NCBI GenBank assembly: GCA_026874595.1
Contig: CM049310.1
Coordinates: 85,225,056 to 85,289,055, forward strand
Source of the DNA: Sipunculus nudus
Lineage: Eukaryota > Annelida > Sipuncula > Golfingiida > Sipunculidae
Direction: 5' to 3'
Length of the DNA stretch: 64,000 nt
The notes under the pieces were generated by a model that saw only the letters and a list, made by a program, of their open reading frames with translations, had not been told where the DNA came from and made no database searches. Below, piece after piece: positions 1-11,787 of the stretch. Position 1 is the stretch's first letter; every line of letters begins with the position of its first letter. The position numbers and the translations under genes are program-made.

Positions 1-560
1 AAAACAAACTTTTACAGAAAGGTTTATTGTCTGAAGAAATAATTTGTTCATATGTATGACTGTATTTGAATTTGAAGGGTTAAGTTCGGCCATCCTTCAA
101 TGTCTTTGTTCAATAAATTCATATTTGTGACTTTGAAATACATTTCAGTATAATATTTCTTTGTTTCAGTGTTTTCGTTTGATCATAATGCCCTTGCAGT
201 GCATAAAAGAGGATACTTTAAACAAAATAATTTTAAAATCATAAAAAAAAAACTGAACACCATTTTTTAAGCAAATAAGCATTCCTTATTTACATATTTT
301 CTTCTAGTACTATAGACGAAATCTTAAACGAAACTTTCACTGCTATATTGCTATTGTTGCAATCGGCCCTTTGTTTAGTTCCATGCTAGAATTATAAGGA
401 AGGAGGACTATGATGTTTGTGAAAATGTTTTCACAATATCACTGTGACCCTTGTTATCGCATAAACACACGGAACGTCTAAACGAAGGTTTGCACAGTAT
501 ACCATATTTTACCATAATAAATCGGTCTACTTACAAAATACGTTGATACAAAGCGATCCT
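1..560. other. AT-rich intergenic DNA
   Basis: No gene, repeat or RNA signal was recognised. The sequence is AT-rich with short A and T runs and stop codons in all frames. Confidence 0.5.
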
Positions 561-574
561 GAGTTAATGTTACG

Positions 575-985
575 CTTGTAGTGCTATCAGCTGTTTAAAT
601 ATCCAAAGAATTCCCACGTATTCCATTTCAACATTATTCAATCCCATATAAGCTGCAAACAGCAAGTAAACAGGCCGTAGAACAATCCGCATATGAAGCG
701 GAATTGTAGCCTGGTTATGAAATGCCTTAAGAACACCAAGCACCCAGCTATATTGTATCATATTGTAACAGCTAATAGGGCCATACACCTACGAAATACA
801 CCTATACAGAATATATCCTCAGCTGTGTAAACGTTGTAACTGTAACGTTACCTGCATTTTGCATCTTGAAAGATTACCCACGTACTCCATTTTAATATTA
901 TTCAGTTCCATTGCAAACAACAAATTAACCGGCTCGACAAACATCGGCCTCAACGGCGGAGCGCATGACCTGATTAACAAATGTT
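575..985 (-). repeat. Diverged tandem duplication, unit about 265 bp
   Basis: The segment at about 587-725 recurs in direct orientation at about 860-985. Both contain close versions of CCCACGTAYTCCATTT followed by a similar AT-rich stretch. On the - strand both copies can be read through a similar peptide, PVYLLFA..LNNVEMEYVG in the first and PVNLLFA.ELNNIKMEYVG in the second. This could mean a duplicated, degraded exon. The first copy is open for about 72 codons. The second needs a frame change and has stops nearby. I do not recognise the family. Confidence 0.5.
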
Positions 986-1977
986 AACTGCGCAAGCGCA
1001 CGTTCGTCAGGCGTGTTCTTCCGCGTTCTGTAGAGGCAAAGCTGATCCTCTTTTTATATCTGGCCCGTGTAAATTGGTCCTCCATGTGTACGTTGTTAAG
1101 CAGTACCGTATATTCACACACCCTGTTCACACAACTCGGGTCGCTGAAGTTTGGTATGAGTTGTTATCGGTGGGCCCGTGCAGATGTGTTTCGCTTTTGA
1201 GTACATATATAGTTAAACAATTATATTGCCATAATTGATGCATTATATCCGCAAGGGTTCGAATTAACAATATTTCCGAGGTAAAATCCCGATTGAAACC
1301 TTCATGAACAGGCTCAGAAGCGATCGATCCTTTAATTATATTAGCCTTGACACTTGTGTTGACAGGCTGTTGGTGTTTAAAACCAATTGTCCGTCCATCA
1401 GGAACCTCCCCTGTGCATAAAACTAGAAAACCCGGGAGAGTACGGATGAATTCATTACTGTCAAATTTAATTTAATTTTGCCGTGAAAAAAACTCTATTT
1501 ATTACAGTACCTAGTTGAGTAAATGAGGACAAGTATTAAACTACAATCATATTTATGAATACATTTCATATTATATTCTCTGTCAGATCTAAGACTCAAG
1601 AACACGTCAAACACGGTGAATGAAATTTCGCGGAATAAAAGCCTCGCGAATATGTTAACAATACAAATATTTGTGTCCATAATTTTATTAACGTGCACTA
1701 GATATTTCGCTTCGTAGAATTAACTGACTGTCTGTATTTGTGGCCAGTTACATAACACTTAGATGCCAAATTTAACTTACATCATAATTATATTGCATGG
1801 TGGCTGGTCATAGATGAGTGCAGTATATGTACTGCCTCGTGTAATAAACATGCTGCTCACAACGCACACTATAAAATGGTGATATGTCAAGTCAGCAAAA
1901 CCTATCGTCCATGAACATCTAGTTGTTTCACTTTAATTAGTGAAATTAAATATGGTTATTCAGTTAATCATTTATGC
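986..1977. other. Intergenic DNA upstream of the Ig-like gene
   Basis: No supported gene, RNA or repeat was seen. Small open frames here have no recognisable motif and no splice context. Confidence 0.45.
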
Positions 1978-1986
1978 TATAAAAAG
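1978..1986 (+). promoter_or_regulatory. Candidate TATA box of the Ig-like gene
   Basis: TATAAAAAG lies 116 bp upstream of the ATG at 2102. A start about 30 bp downstream would give a leader of roughly 90 nt with no splice site needed. It is a good consensus match in an AT-rich region, so a chance match is possible. Confidence 0.45.
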
Positions 1987-2101
1987 GAATATAAAGTGTC
2001 ATTTTACATAACTTCAGGTCTGACATATTGAGAAGTTTGGTGTTGCCGCCTCTTAGACCTCCAGCAGATACAGGAGCCTCGACCTGTTCGTTTCCTTGGA
2101 G

Positions 2102-3180
2102 ATGCACGCGACTCCTGTGTTTTTACCGACTTACGGAATGTTTGCTACTGTAGCGACGCTCATGTTGATAACCGCGTCGGTCATATCATCAGGGAATATT
2201 GGGCGCAATGTGGCGGACGACGAAACGCCAGGTAGATTGAATGTTGTTTCAGTATTCTTCCTGAAGAAACTCATTTCAGTTTAAGAATTGATAATGCAGC
2301 TCTAATATTTAATCATTGTGGATCTTTACAAACGTTTATATTACATGTTAGTATTGAAAAGTGTATACCTGAGTCAGTGATAGTTTCATTTCAGAAGTAT
2401 TAAGTATAAGTGAATCAATGGAGAGAAAAGTAAAAATTAAAATACAAAATCGAATGCGTGGAATTACGCTTTTTGGATCAAAGTATCTATCTACTTTTAG
2501 ACAAAACGAGCTCAGACCAGAAATCTCCTTGCATGCATATACTATCAAAGATCTGTCCTAATTTCTTAACTTCTTGTTTCTTATTCAATCTTTAATAAAT
2601 ACTATACTCGGTTATACACAAACGGTCAATTACATTTCCAGTGACAGATTTCAGAGGGGTAACATCTGAAATGTACAACCACTCATCATCTGTGAATCTG
2701 AGGTGGAAGATACGGCCAATCAACGCCACAGTCTTTTATATACATATTTTCAAAGACGAAAATAAAATTTACGGATTCTCATTCAGTAACCCCGAGAAAT
2801 TCGCTGCATCGTCGGAATTCCAAGGCCGTCTCGCCCACAATGTTTACAATCAAGACGATGCCTTCGTGTTTCAGCTGACATTAACTGATCCCCAATCTTC
2901 AGACACTGGTGTATATGTGGGCGAGCTATATGGATCTGGTTCTGGCGGACATATGAAAGCAAGACTGAACTTAACTTGTAAGGACAATTTTTATTTGTGT
3001 GAAAGTTCGAACTTTGCCTCGAAGTAATGAAAATGATTAGTATAACAGCAATGCTCCTTTAATTTAATAAACTTACATTGACGTATATGTGTATAAAATA
3101 TGTAATTATATGCTAATTTTTTTACATTTTCATATATCATACATCCATATATGGTTATCACTTATTTATACGCATATATG

Positions 3181-3217
<37 letters not shown>

Positions 3218-3721
3218 AATGTATTTTCTTCCAGATGAGAACGCCAAAACGCCGAACGCTTCAAATCATACAGCAGGGGATTCTGGAGAAAGTAAGTATA
3301 CCTTCAAAATTTACTTTATATTTATTCATTTTTGAAAGTTAATAAATCTCTTTGGCATTAATCGATTTGTGAATTTAGATGAAACGAATATTTCATACAT
3401 ACATCTAATTTGATTAAAATGTAAGCCATTATGTAATATGACAAATGGTACAAAATTTTCGAACACTTAGAAATACAGGATTACCTTCGAGCCTTATCAG
3501 TAACATATATAATTTACAGTACCACCAACATGGTACTTTATGCTCCTTTAAGTAAAAATGTAACATTTGTAAAATTCCAGCATTTTGTATCCATTTCAGA
3601 GGCTGAGAGCAACATCATTGTGCCCTTCTTCATAGTATTTATGATTGCAGTAACATTGGTAATAACCATCACTATCATTGTTAACAAGTGGAACTTGGAC
3701 ATACAGTGCCTTGTTGTATGA
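2102..3721 (+). CDS. Single-pass membrane protein with cysteine-less V-type Ig-like domain (4 exons)
   Basis: Predicted exons are 2102-2231, 2642-2977, 3235-3291 and 3600-3721. All three introns are phase 1 with GT donors and AG acceptors (CCAG|GTAGAT, CTT|GTAAGG, GAAA|GTAAGT; acceptors TTCCAG, TTCCAG, TTTCAG), and the joined frame is open for 214 residues. Residues about 13-31 form a hydrophobic signal peptide. Exon 2 (about 44-155) looks like an Ig V-set fold: B-strand VNLRWK, and F-strand DTGVYVGEL in place of D-x-G-x-Y-x-C. The expected cysteines are replaced by Trp65 and Gly137. N-glycosylation sequons occur at N56, N72 and N153, with two more in the short exon-3 stalk (N163, N166). Exon 4 encodes a transmembrane helix (about 180-202) and a tail of about 12 residues with no signalling motif. 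Phase-1 borders are typical of Ig-domain exons. The likely role is cell-surface recognition or adhesion, by inference only. An in-frame TTG lies two codons upstream, but ATG 2102 is preferred. Confidence 0.75.
3186..3214. repeat. (TA)n microsatellite in intron 2 of the Ig-like gene
   Basis: About 29 bp of uninterrupted TA lies just upstream of the pyrimidine tract of exon 3. Confidence 0.95.
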
Positions 3722-3889
3722 TAACAACATACTGCGCCGATCCAAAATTCAATAAGGCCAGGTATTTTCGGAATCCACTGAAGTTGTTTTGAAGAATCAA
3801 CTAAGTCTTGTTCAGTGGGTCAGTCGGCAAGTGCAATGTAAATATAAAGGACTGCTGAGAAGAGCCGAGGGTCTCATATTCTGTATAAA

Positions 3890-4230
3890 CTGATCAGTTT
3901 CTTTGGTTGAGTGGTATACGCGTATACGGGTACTGATGTGGGTTCAGATCTAACAGGAGCAGGTGTTTGCCTATGCCGGACTTTCACCCAGTCATTTAAA
4001 ATAAATAAGGAAATATATAAAAAGCAAGACTTCCTGATATCGAATGTCCCTAGAGGACAGGGGACGACAAACATTATTACACGCAGTCCGGTCTCCCATA
4101 GGCCTACCGCGTGTAACCCAGAGTTGTCGGGGCCAGTGTAACCTATGGAATACATTTTCTGACAGGAAAGATTTAAACAGGCATATCCTACAAAACATAA
4201 GCCTTTATAAAATTGATATTTTTTAAATAT
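3890..4230 (+). mobile_element. tRNA-derived SINE relic
   Basis: An A-box-like TGGTTGAGTGG at about 3904-3914 and a B-box-like GGGTTCAGATCTAAC at about 3940-3954 have the spacing of a Pol III promoter. An unrelated body with no long conserved frame follows. Small overlapping open frames on both strands are not coding. The 3' end is not defined. Confidence 0.5.
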
Positions 4231-4384
4231 TGTTTCAGCAGGTGCAAACCTTCCCTTTCTGATGCATCTTATGCTACCTTACACTAAATAAATCCCCCTC
4301 TTTAGCAGGTAGTGTGTGCCAGTCTTTTCCCTTCCTGTCAGATGCGTGATAACTTTCTTAATACAATGATCTCGCACTAACAGT

Positions 4385-4575
4385 TTTTTATGCTCCCCGC
4401 AGCATGATCCCAGAATGCAAAGCTTCCCAATATCTTCCAAATTATTTTAAGATCCTGGACGGTAGCCCAACATTTTCGTTCATCTGCCGAAATCAGATTC
4501 GAACCAGCAACTCTCAGTGAAGCGGATCATTCAAACACTCTGATCACTTAAGCACCGCGACTGGTTTTTATAAAA
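4385..4575 (-). mobile_element. tRNA-Ser/Leu-like SINE head, minus strand
   Basis: On the - strand, GGTGCTTAAGTGATCAGAG resembles an A box with a type-II tRNA D-arm. GCTGGTTCGAATCTGA about 50 bp downstream is a good B box. It lies back to back with the preceding + strand SINE relic. The short segment GGAGGTGGTTACCTC at about 4616-4630 is a + strand tail shared with SINEs at 29.9 and 36.2 kb. Confidence 0.5.
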
Positions 4576-4629
4576 AAAATGACCTCTTTTTTTTATTATA
4601 ATTAAGTACTTAAGAGGAGGTGGTTACCT

Positions 4630-4631
<2 letters not shown>

Positions 4632-4705
<74 letters not shown>
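4632..4705. repeat. (TA)n microsatellite
   Basis: About 74 bp of TA with one phase break near 4671. Confidence 0.97.
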
Positions 4706-4708
<3 letters not shown>

Positions 4709-6005
4709 CTGAAGAAACCATGGTGCTGTGTAATCAGGTGAACGTGTCAACCAACATATTAATGTATGTAGATAGGTCATGTATATGTATATATTATTAT
4801 TACAATATTTAGGCACACTTAATTCGGACAGGGGCTTGAAGAGGTGGAATAAGCTTAATTGTATATTGATATTTGGATTATGTTTTCCATGGGACTTTGT
4901 TTTCTTAAGCCTCAAGGATTGTAAGACCATTGAATCCATCCATTTTTTTTGTATTCCGCTCCTGGGTGCGCTGTACATCGAAATGGTAGAATTGCCAAAA
5001 TTACAATAACCACAGGTGACACATACTTATTCTATTATACTTAACCTTGATCTAATGTTGATGGTCATATGAGAAAAGCCTTTTCCCTTTTCTCACTAGT
5101 CTGCATGTTATAGGACGAGAAACCTCTTAATGATCTCTAGCCGTGAATACACGACTGAGTAGGCTGGTGTACTTAGTCTAGACGACAAAGGCGAGAAGGT
5201 ACTGTAACAGCCGTCCATCCTTGTGCAACAATACCATGGTTAACAGTCGGTTATCTTAACAGTAGGATACGAATGATGAATTAACACAAGTGAATACATG
5301 TGAGCTCCCAGACCAGAAGGTAAATCAATCTCTATGGTAACAGGTATATTGCTGTGTGACGTACATGTTGGAAATTTCCAGCAATCCGTGCGGGACAGGC
5401 TTTTGTTTATGAGGTCAGAAATTCAACATAAATGCAGGAGATTTACCAATTTGCTGAGTTAAAACGGAATTTTTCTTGCACATGTGTTAATAGAAAGTAC
5501 AATATTATATCAAGCGTGTGGCCTGCATTATTGTATACGATAGCGTGCCAGTAGGTAATGAGGCGTAAAAGATCATGAAAATATTTGCATCCTTGAGCTT
5601 TTAGTGCAGCCCTCCATACAAGATGTAAAGCCACTCTGACGCCGGTCGTACCGAGATGGTGCTGAATGATCACTTGACTATTTTAGATATCAGGTGGTAA
5701 AACTAATTTATCAGGGGCGTTTAGAATAATTTCTGAATCAGATGTAGAAACAGTTCAGTGTTTATGCCAAGATTCCTTAATGCTTAACCTGCAGAATTAT
5801 GACCAGTAATACAGATTTTTTTTTTCAAATTATTTTTATGTATAGTTTTGTATTTTTTGATGTATGTTATCACCATAGTCTGTTAATAGGCAGTGCTAAA
5901 GGGCTCATATTAATAGAGGACTCATAAAGGTGCCTGGAGTAATAGAAATGACATTGCGTGCACATGGCAGTCTAGTGCACATGGTCTAGTGTAGTTTGTA
6001 TACAA
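4706..6005. other. Intergenic DNA, no gene seen
   Basis: This stretch between the TA repeat and the LINE insertion has no motif-bearing reading frame, no RNA signal and no obvious repeat. A small imperfect repeat of the GTGCACATGG type occurs at about 5957-5985. Confidence 0.45.
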
Positions 6006-6018
6006 GGTTGTGTAGGTT
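6006..6018 (+). repeat. LINE target-site duplication, 3' side
   Basis: GGTTGTGTAGGTT lies directly beside the poly(T) run. The last two T's could belong to either the duplication or the tail. Confidence 0.9.
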
Positions 6019-6048
6019 TTTTTTTTTTTTTTTTTTTTTTAAATAATA

Positions 6049-6054
6049 TTTATT
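6049..6054 (-). terminator. Polyadenylation signal of the LINE
   Basis: AATAAA on the - strand lies 8 nt before the genomic poly(A) tail, as expected for a reverse-transcribed polyadenylated RNA. Confidence 0.8.
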
Positions 6055-6358
6055 CAGAAAAAAAAACGTATACATGCATAACGTTAACATACATGGAAAC
6101 ACATACAATTACATACATCAGAACATGCACTTACAATACAATGTACAAGACAGTATATGCAGCTGTTCTCATTACCTGATACAATCTTATGCATTACACT
6201 TAATTTTATAGACATGTAACATCTCTTTACCTAACAAAACATGCATCTGCATAACAACCACTAACATGCAAACATTTACAAGACAATTTTTCTGCAAATT
6301 TGCAAGGTCATCCTATTACAAAACAAAGTAAAATACTTTGAAATACATTGTATTCAAC

Positions 6359-9300
6359 TCATATATTAGTTAGTTTACCCCATTTCTTGTAATGTTTATG
6401 CAATATTTCTTTACAATCTGCCATGTATCTTTCTACTTTTTCTGTTTCTTTTAATCTATTTTTAAATACTGCAAATAAAGATGAATGGTGATCCTCTCTG
6501 TGTTTATAGAGGACATATTTATACAATAGGAGAATCTGATTTAACAGCATGTTCGTTTCATTTACTGGAAGGATGCCATATATAATAACACAAAGAGACA
6601 TGTTTGGAATGCATAATTCATACTCCTGTAACCATGCTTGTAATTTCAAATAAAAGTTCTTACTAATTGTGCAGTGGAAAAATAAGTGAATAATAGTTTC
6701 ATGTTCAATGAAACAAAATGAACACCGTGGGGTGTCTTTCAACTTCCATTTGAATAAATGTTCATTCACAGGTAAATAATTATTTAGTATTTTATACTGA
6801 AATTCCCTCAAATAGGTACTTAATGTAGTTTTATATATAGCTTGATATACCAGATCCCATGTAACAACAATATCATTCTCTATATTTAAGCATCTCCATC
6901 TTTCTTGTCCTGTTGGTGGTTTCCACAATTTATCCACAAGTGTACGATATATTTTTCTTGACTTTAAACCATTCACCGATTCAAGCCCGCTAATTGTAAC
7001 AATCACATCCATATTTTGTTCACTTTGTGTGATCTTATTACTGAAAATACACTTTTTCCATTGTGTTGGGATGGCCGCTTTTAGTGCCATCCAGTTCATG
7101 TAATTTAGGAAACTATTACATTGATTTTTAACTTGCATAACAGCATCCCATTTCTTCCAAGATCCTTTATCATCTATCATGTCCTTGATATAACTCATCC
7201 CCCCAACATGCAAATTTTTGTAATACACTGACTTTGAATTTATTTTTATATATTTGTTGTTCCACAGATATTGAAACAGAACATCATCTGGATTTTCAGG
7301 ACTGACAGACACATAATAAGCCCAGTCCTCAAAACAATTCAAATAAAATTTTGGCAATATAGCAGGTAGCACAGTAACATCAAAATTATTCCTAATACAT
7401 TGCAATCCTCCTATTTTCCTCAATCTGTACTCTAACATCTCATTAATAATTGAGTTTGAAGTATCAAAGAAGCGTTTTACCCACATTATTCTCTGGGTTT
7501 TAATCTTACAATCAATATCCGGTACATTAATTCCTCCATCATCATGTTTTCCAATAATTGTGCTATATTTAACTTTTGGCTTTTTTGCTCTCCAGATGAA
7601 GTTACATAAAAGTCTCTTTATAGATAGCATAGTATTTTTGGGGGGTAATAAAACATTTGTTATATACAATATCTTTGAAATACCTAGTGAGCGCACAACC
7701 TCTGCTCTACCATATAATGTCAGGTTTCTAGTTCTCCAAAGTGAGAGTATGGTTTCTAGGTTATTTTCAACCCTCTTAAAATTCTCCTTGTATACCAGAT
7801 CTTTATTATATGAAAACCTGATTCCAAGTATTTTTATACAATTGTGTGATAAATCTACCCATTTAAAATTATCATCATTTGGAGCAACATGTTTTAATGA
7901 TCCAATGTATGCAGCTTCTGACTTTTGAAGATTTATTCTCAGTGATGAGAAATATTCAAATCGATTTATTACAGACAAAAAATGTTTTAGTGATTCAATA
8001 TTCTTAACAAATATAGTTGTGTCATCTGCAAACATGCATATTTTTACAACAGAATTTCCAATTTGTATTCCATGAATATTAGTGTCTTTCCTTATCATTA
8101 TTGCCAATATTTCTACTGCCATTATGAATGAATAAGGAGAGAGTGGGTCTCCTTGCCGTGTCCCTCTTCCTAGCTTAAAATATCCTGTAGTGTATCCATT
8201 GTTCAAAACTGAACTTTGTATGTCCTCATGCAATAATTTTACCCATCTGATAAAGTGATTATCAAACCCAAAATATCTTAAAGTGGCAAATACAAAATCA
8301 TGCTCCAAACTATCAAAGGCAGCTTCAAGGTCAGCTGCAAACATAATACCTGGTATGTTTTCTACAGAAGTATAATGCAATACATCCCATATCAATCTGA
8401 TAGGTTCTGCTATATATCGCCCTTGAACAAAGGCATACTAATCAGGCTGGATTATTTTTGGTAGGTATTTTTCAATTCTCTTGACCATAATCTTACTTAA
8501 TACCTTAACATCCACATTGAGTAAACTGATTGGCCTCCATGCATTTAAAAACTTTATGTCTTTCCCTGGTTTTGGTATTAATTTAACAAGAGCTTGCTTT
8601 TGAGATATTGTTAAGGATCCAGTTTTGTAATTTTCATTTTAACATTCCGTAAGACAATCCCCAAGTTCACTGAACAAAGCTAAATATAATTCTTTTGTCA
8701 ACCCATCATTACCTGGAGTTTTATTATTTTTCATTCCCTTTAAACAATTATATACATCGTTTTTTGTAATTGGTTTACCACATGACAGTGCTTCTAATTC
8801 ATTAAATTTATTCTCACACACAGGAAGGCTCTGAAAAAACTGTAATAGCTCTTGATTATTACATACTGCTTTTTTATCATACTTATCAATGAAGAATTTC
8901 CTAATACAAGACATAATTTCAAATGGGTCATTGATTTCTCTACCTTCATATGACAAAGAACGTAATATTGACCTTTTCTTATTATGTTTTTCAAGTTTTA
9001 GAAAATAGTGTGTACCCCTTTCACCCTCAAGTATCCACTGAGCCCTAGACCTAACAATAATACCTTTAGTAATGTTATCATAATATTCTTGCAATTTTTG
9101 TTTTAATTCATAATATTCATCATGTGATTCTGTGCTCCCAGCAGTATTTAACTGACTTTCGAGTTCAGATAACCTCTGTTCCAAACTTATTCCATACTCT
9201 TTACGTTTCTTTGCCTTATTTTTACTATATTTTATTGTATATTCCCTTATCTTATATTTTAAATACTCCCATGTACTTTGAGCTGTTTTTAAAGTTACTT

Positions 9301-10150
9301 CTTGCCTCCATTCTGCAATTTTACGTTTTACATTACACATATATTCTTTGTCATTAAGCAAACTATTATTCATGCACCAATGTGCAGGTCCTGACTTTGT
9401 ATCATTTCTTGCAGATGCCTGAAATATTACTGCCGAATGGTCAGTGTTAATACTAGGGATTATCTCACAACATGTAGTATATGACAACAACGTGTCTGAT
9501 ATTAAAAAATAATCAAGGCGTCTCTGAATTAAAGGTGTAGGTGAACGCCAAGTGAATGCTTTAACTGATTCATGTTTTATGCGCCATATATCACATAAGT
9601 TTAAAGTATCCATTATCACTGAGATTTTATTAACAGAGTTATGTTTAATACTTAATCTTCCTCAATCAGCATCCCAATCAGTGAGATGTACATTAAAATC
9701 CCCACCCCATATTATTTCAATGCCTTGGTCATTGCGAATTTTCAATATTTCTTGGAATACCAGTTCATAAAATTCAAGCTGCTGTATTTCAGAATTTGGT
9801 GCATAAGTGTTAACTAAGATACAGTGCAAACCTTCAATTTTACATTCAATTATAACATATCTGCCTTTTGTATCAATACTCTTATTTATTTCCTTGAAAT
9901 CAACATTTTTTCCAATAAGTGTACATACTCCACGTGACATTGTAGTTCCGAAAGAAAAGTACATTTCACCACGCCACTGTTTTGACCATGCTATCTTATC
10001 ATTTTGAACACAGTGACATTCTTGTAAAAAGCAGACTCCATTCTGTGACCCATGCTTCACCAGCCAATTTAACATCTGCCTTCTTTTCACATAGTTCCTT
10101 AATCCACGTACATTTAAAGAGAGGATCTGAAATATTTTATTATCTAACAA
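6359..10150 (-). pseudogene. LINE ORF2: AP-type endonuclease and reverse transcriptase, three in-frame stops
   Basis: The endonuclease covers about 10150-9600: LSLNVRG with the catalytic Asn, FLQECHC with the catalytic Glu, NTYAPN and GGDFNVHLTDWD. After a linker rich in Lys and Glu, RT motifs run from about 8600 (KLIPKPGKD, WRPISLLN) through DLEAAFDSLEH, GTRQGDPLSPY and the catalytic CMFADDTTIF (about 8050-8020). A Cys/His cluster, CSFCFIEHETIIHLFFHC (about 6760-6700), is the usual C-terminal CCHC-like motif. Three stops interrupt one otherwise continuous frame: TGA at 9664-9662, TAA at 8641-8639 and TAG at about 8442-8440, the last beside FVQGR. No ATG lies upstream of the endonuclease in this frame; a stop sits at about 10171, so the original start seems lost. 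The product would cut target DNA and copy the element RNA at the nick. Confidence 0.93.
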
Positions 10151-10360
10151 ACTGAAAATTGAATTGTTTTACATCCTTTAAAAACATGGGGTTTTTTGTT
10201 TGTAGTATTAATGATATTATCTCAAACAAAGTGACTGTAAATATCTTATATAAATGTCCATTGGCTTGTAACTTGACATATACATACATAAAACACAATA
10301 GCATCAATATAATCATCAGGTCATTCCATGCCTGGCAGTCTTTACCTTAAATAACATAAC

Positions 10361-11191
10361 TTAATCACTTGCTGGTAAGTCATGCAGGGTTTCACCATAT
10401 CTTACTTTGTGAATGTGTCCGTGTAAATCTTTAACAAAAATCTTTCCTTCCCAAGTCCATGCTTCTCTGACCTTTGGGCTATTTTTTACTCTGTTATACA
10501 ATTCACGCAGCTCTTTGCATAAATCATCCACCATTACAATACCAGAACTTTTCAGTTTCTTTCTTTGCTTCATAACTGCTATTTTTATATTATGTCTCAC
10601 AAATCTGACCATGACTGCCCTTGGCCTATCACTTTGTTGATTATTATTGCTCTTTCTAATTCGATAGGCCACTTCAATATCACTGGATTCTATCTCCATT
10701 CCCAATTTTTCTTTACATATTATCTGAAAAGTTGAGACACAGTTTTCAGTTCCCCCTTCAGTTTGACCATTCTCTGGAATTCCAAAAATTCTAATATTTG
10801 ACATTCTAGCATTTTGTTCTGTTTCAACTGTACGCCTAACTGCCTCTCTGGCTTCATAGTACATCAGGGTACTTTCTTGTTCTAATTCACCAACTTTCCC
10901 TGACATTTTTATTATTTCTGTTTTCAATTCTTTGTTTTCATTCTCAAGAGTAAACACTCGTGATTCCAACAACTGCACAGTTTTTTCATACCTTTCTGTG
11001 ATCTTTCTGACTATTTCAGTCTCAAGATCATGCAGCATTTTCTTTAAAGTGTCTTCTGACACGCCTGACATGTTTAATTTTGATTTATCTTTTTCTTTAT
11101 TTTGTCGTTTTACTTTTTGCTGGGGTGTACCAGGAGAAGTTGAAGAGGAGCTTGAGAGAACAGATCTTTGTCTTTTAAATTTTCCACTCAT
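10361..11191 (-). CDS. LINE ORF1: coiled-coil / RRM RNA-binding chaperone (276 aa), intact
   Basis: The frame runs from ATG at 11191 to a stop at 10361. Residues about 1-45 are Ser/Lys/Arg-rich and disordered. Residues about 48-125 form a heptad coiled coil (KMLHDLETEIVRKITERYEK onward) expected to trimerise the protein. RMSNIRIFGIPE at about 128-139 begins an RRM-like domain that continues through VAYRIRK and RPRAVMVRFVR. A basic C-terminal domain (about 215-270, RELYNRVKNSPKVREAWTWE) resembles the L1 ORF1p CTD. In this family the protein coats element RNA and acts as a nucleic-acid chaperone. Unlike ORF2 in the same copy, it has no stop or frameshift. Confidence 0.93.
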   Translation of the reverse strand: MSGKFKRQRSVLSSSSSTSPGTPQQKVKRQNKEKDKSKLNMSGVSEDTLKKMLHDLETEIVRKITERYEKTVQLLESRVFTLENENKELKTEIIKMSGKVGELEQESTLMYYEAREAVRRTVETEQNARMSNIRIFGIPENGQTEGGTENCVSTFQIICKEKLGMEIESSDIEVAYRIRKSNNNQQSDRPRAVMVRFVRHNIKIAVMKQRKKLKSSGIVMVDDLCKELRELYNRVKNSPKVREAWTWEGKIFVKDLHGHIHKVRYGETLHDLPASD

Positions 11192-11657
11192 AACCTGGTA
11201 TCAAAATATCATAAATAGTAAAACTAAGTGAACCTTTTCCCTGTCACAGTGAATGTTATTACATTTTACAACTGCCTGGCATTCAGACTAGCTTAACTAC
11301 TCATTGTTACTGCCCTAGAAAACAAATCTGAACTCTATGACCCGACTTGAGAGACCTGGTGCACATGGTCCACTGACCACACTCAAAGAACACTACTGGA
11401 TTATGCAATAAACCTTTTAATTGCCCAGTGACAGTGGGTACCCTTTATTGTAAAACAATGTTTTAAATTAACAAAATAATATAAAAATACTTCCCTTTTC
11501 GAAGAATTAACAGCAGAGTCCTATTCCCTGGATGTTTATCTCAATGTGTACAAATTTGCAGTCACAAAGCAGGAGTATTTCTGTACAAATATGCGCCTCA
11601 ATCAGGAGAGCACAAAAATGTGTCCTCTCCCTTCAGTGCACCAAATCCCTCTCACCT
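11192..11657 (-). promoter_or_regulatory. 5' UTR of the LINE, presumed internal promoter
   Basis: This noncoding region lies between the ORF1 start and the upstream target-site duplication. In L1-type elements it carries the internal promoter. No specific factor site was recognised here. A poly(A)-like AAT-rich stretch occurs at about 11463-11490. Confidence 0.6.
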
Positions 11658-11670
11658 GGTTGTGTAGGTT
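11658..11670 (+). repeat. LINE target-site duplication, 5' side
   Basis: This is an exact 13-bp copy of 6006-6018, marking the 5' edge of the insertion. Confidence 0.9.
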
Positions 11671-11787
11671 ATCCTTACCGATTCTATCTGCATTTCGTCA
11701 GGCGTATGCTAAAACTGCACTGCAATGTGTTGTACATGTCAGGAAAATTATACAAAATTCCAGTCATTCCAGAATGAGTTTTCCATG

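Larger units (their letters stand above)
6019..11657 (-). mobile_element. L1/Tx1-type LINE, near full length, with target-site duplication
   Basis: The element reads 5' to 3' on the - strand: a 5' UTR of about 466 bp (11657-11192), ORF1, a ~210-bp gap, ORF2, a ~320-bp 3' UTR, AATAAA at 6054-6049 and a 24-nt poly(A) (T run at 6017-6040). The 13-bp direct repeat GGTTGTGTAGGTT lies at 6006-6018, touching the poly(A), and again at 11658-11670, just beyond the 5' UTR. This is the target-site duplication of target-primed reverse transcription and fixes the element at about 5.64 kb. The order of ORF1 and an ORF2 with endonuclease plus RT is that of the L1/Tx1 group. ORF2 carries three nonsense codons and no frameshift, so the copy is dead but fairly recent. 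Confidence 0.93.

Noticed and set aside
4779-5009. 76-codon + frame beside the TA repeat
   Set aside because: Overlaps a longer frame on the other strand, has no recognisable motif, and part of it is microsatellite flank.
5974-11370. GTGCACATGGTC at about 5974 and 11,359 as an alternative LINE target duplication
   Set aside because: It does not touch the poly(A) tail, and the 11.36-kb copy lies inside the element. GGTTGTGTAGGTT fits both junctions exactly.
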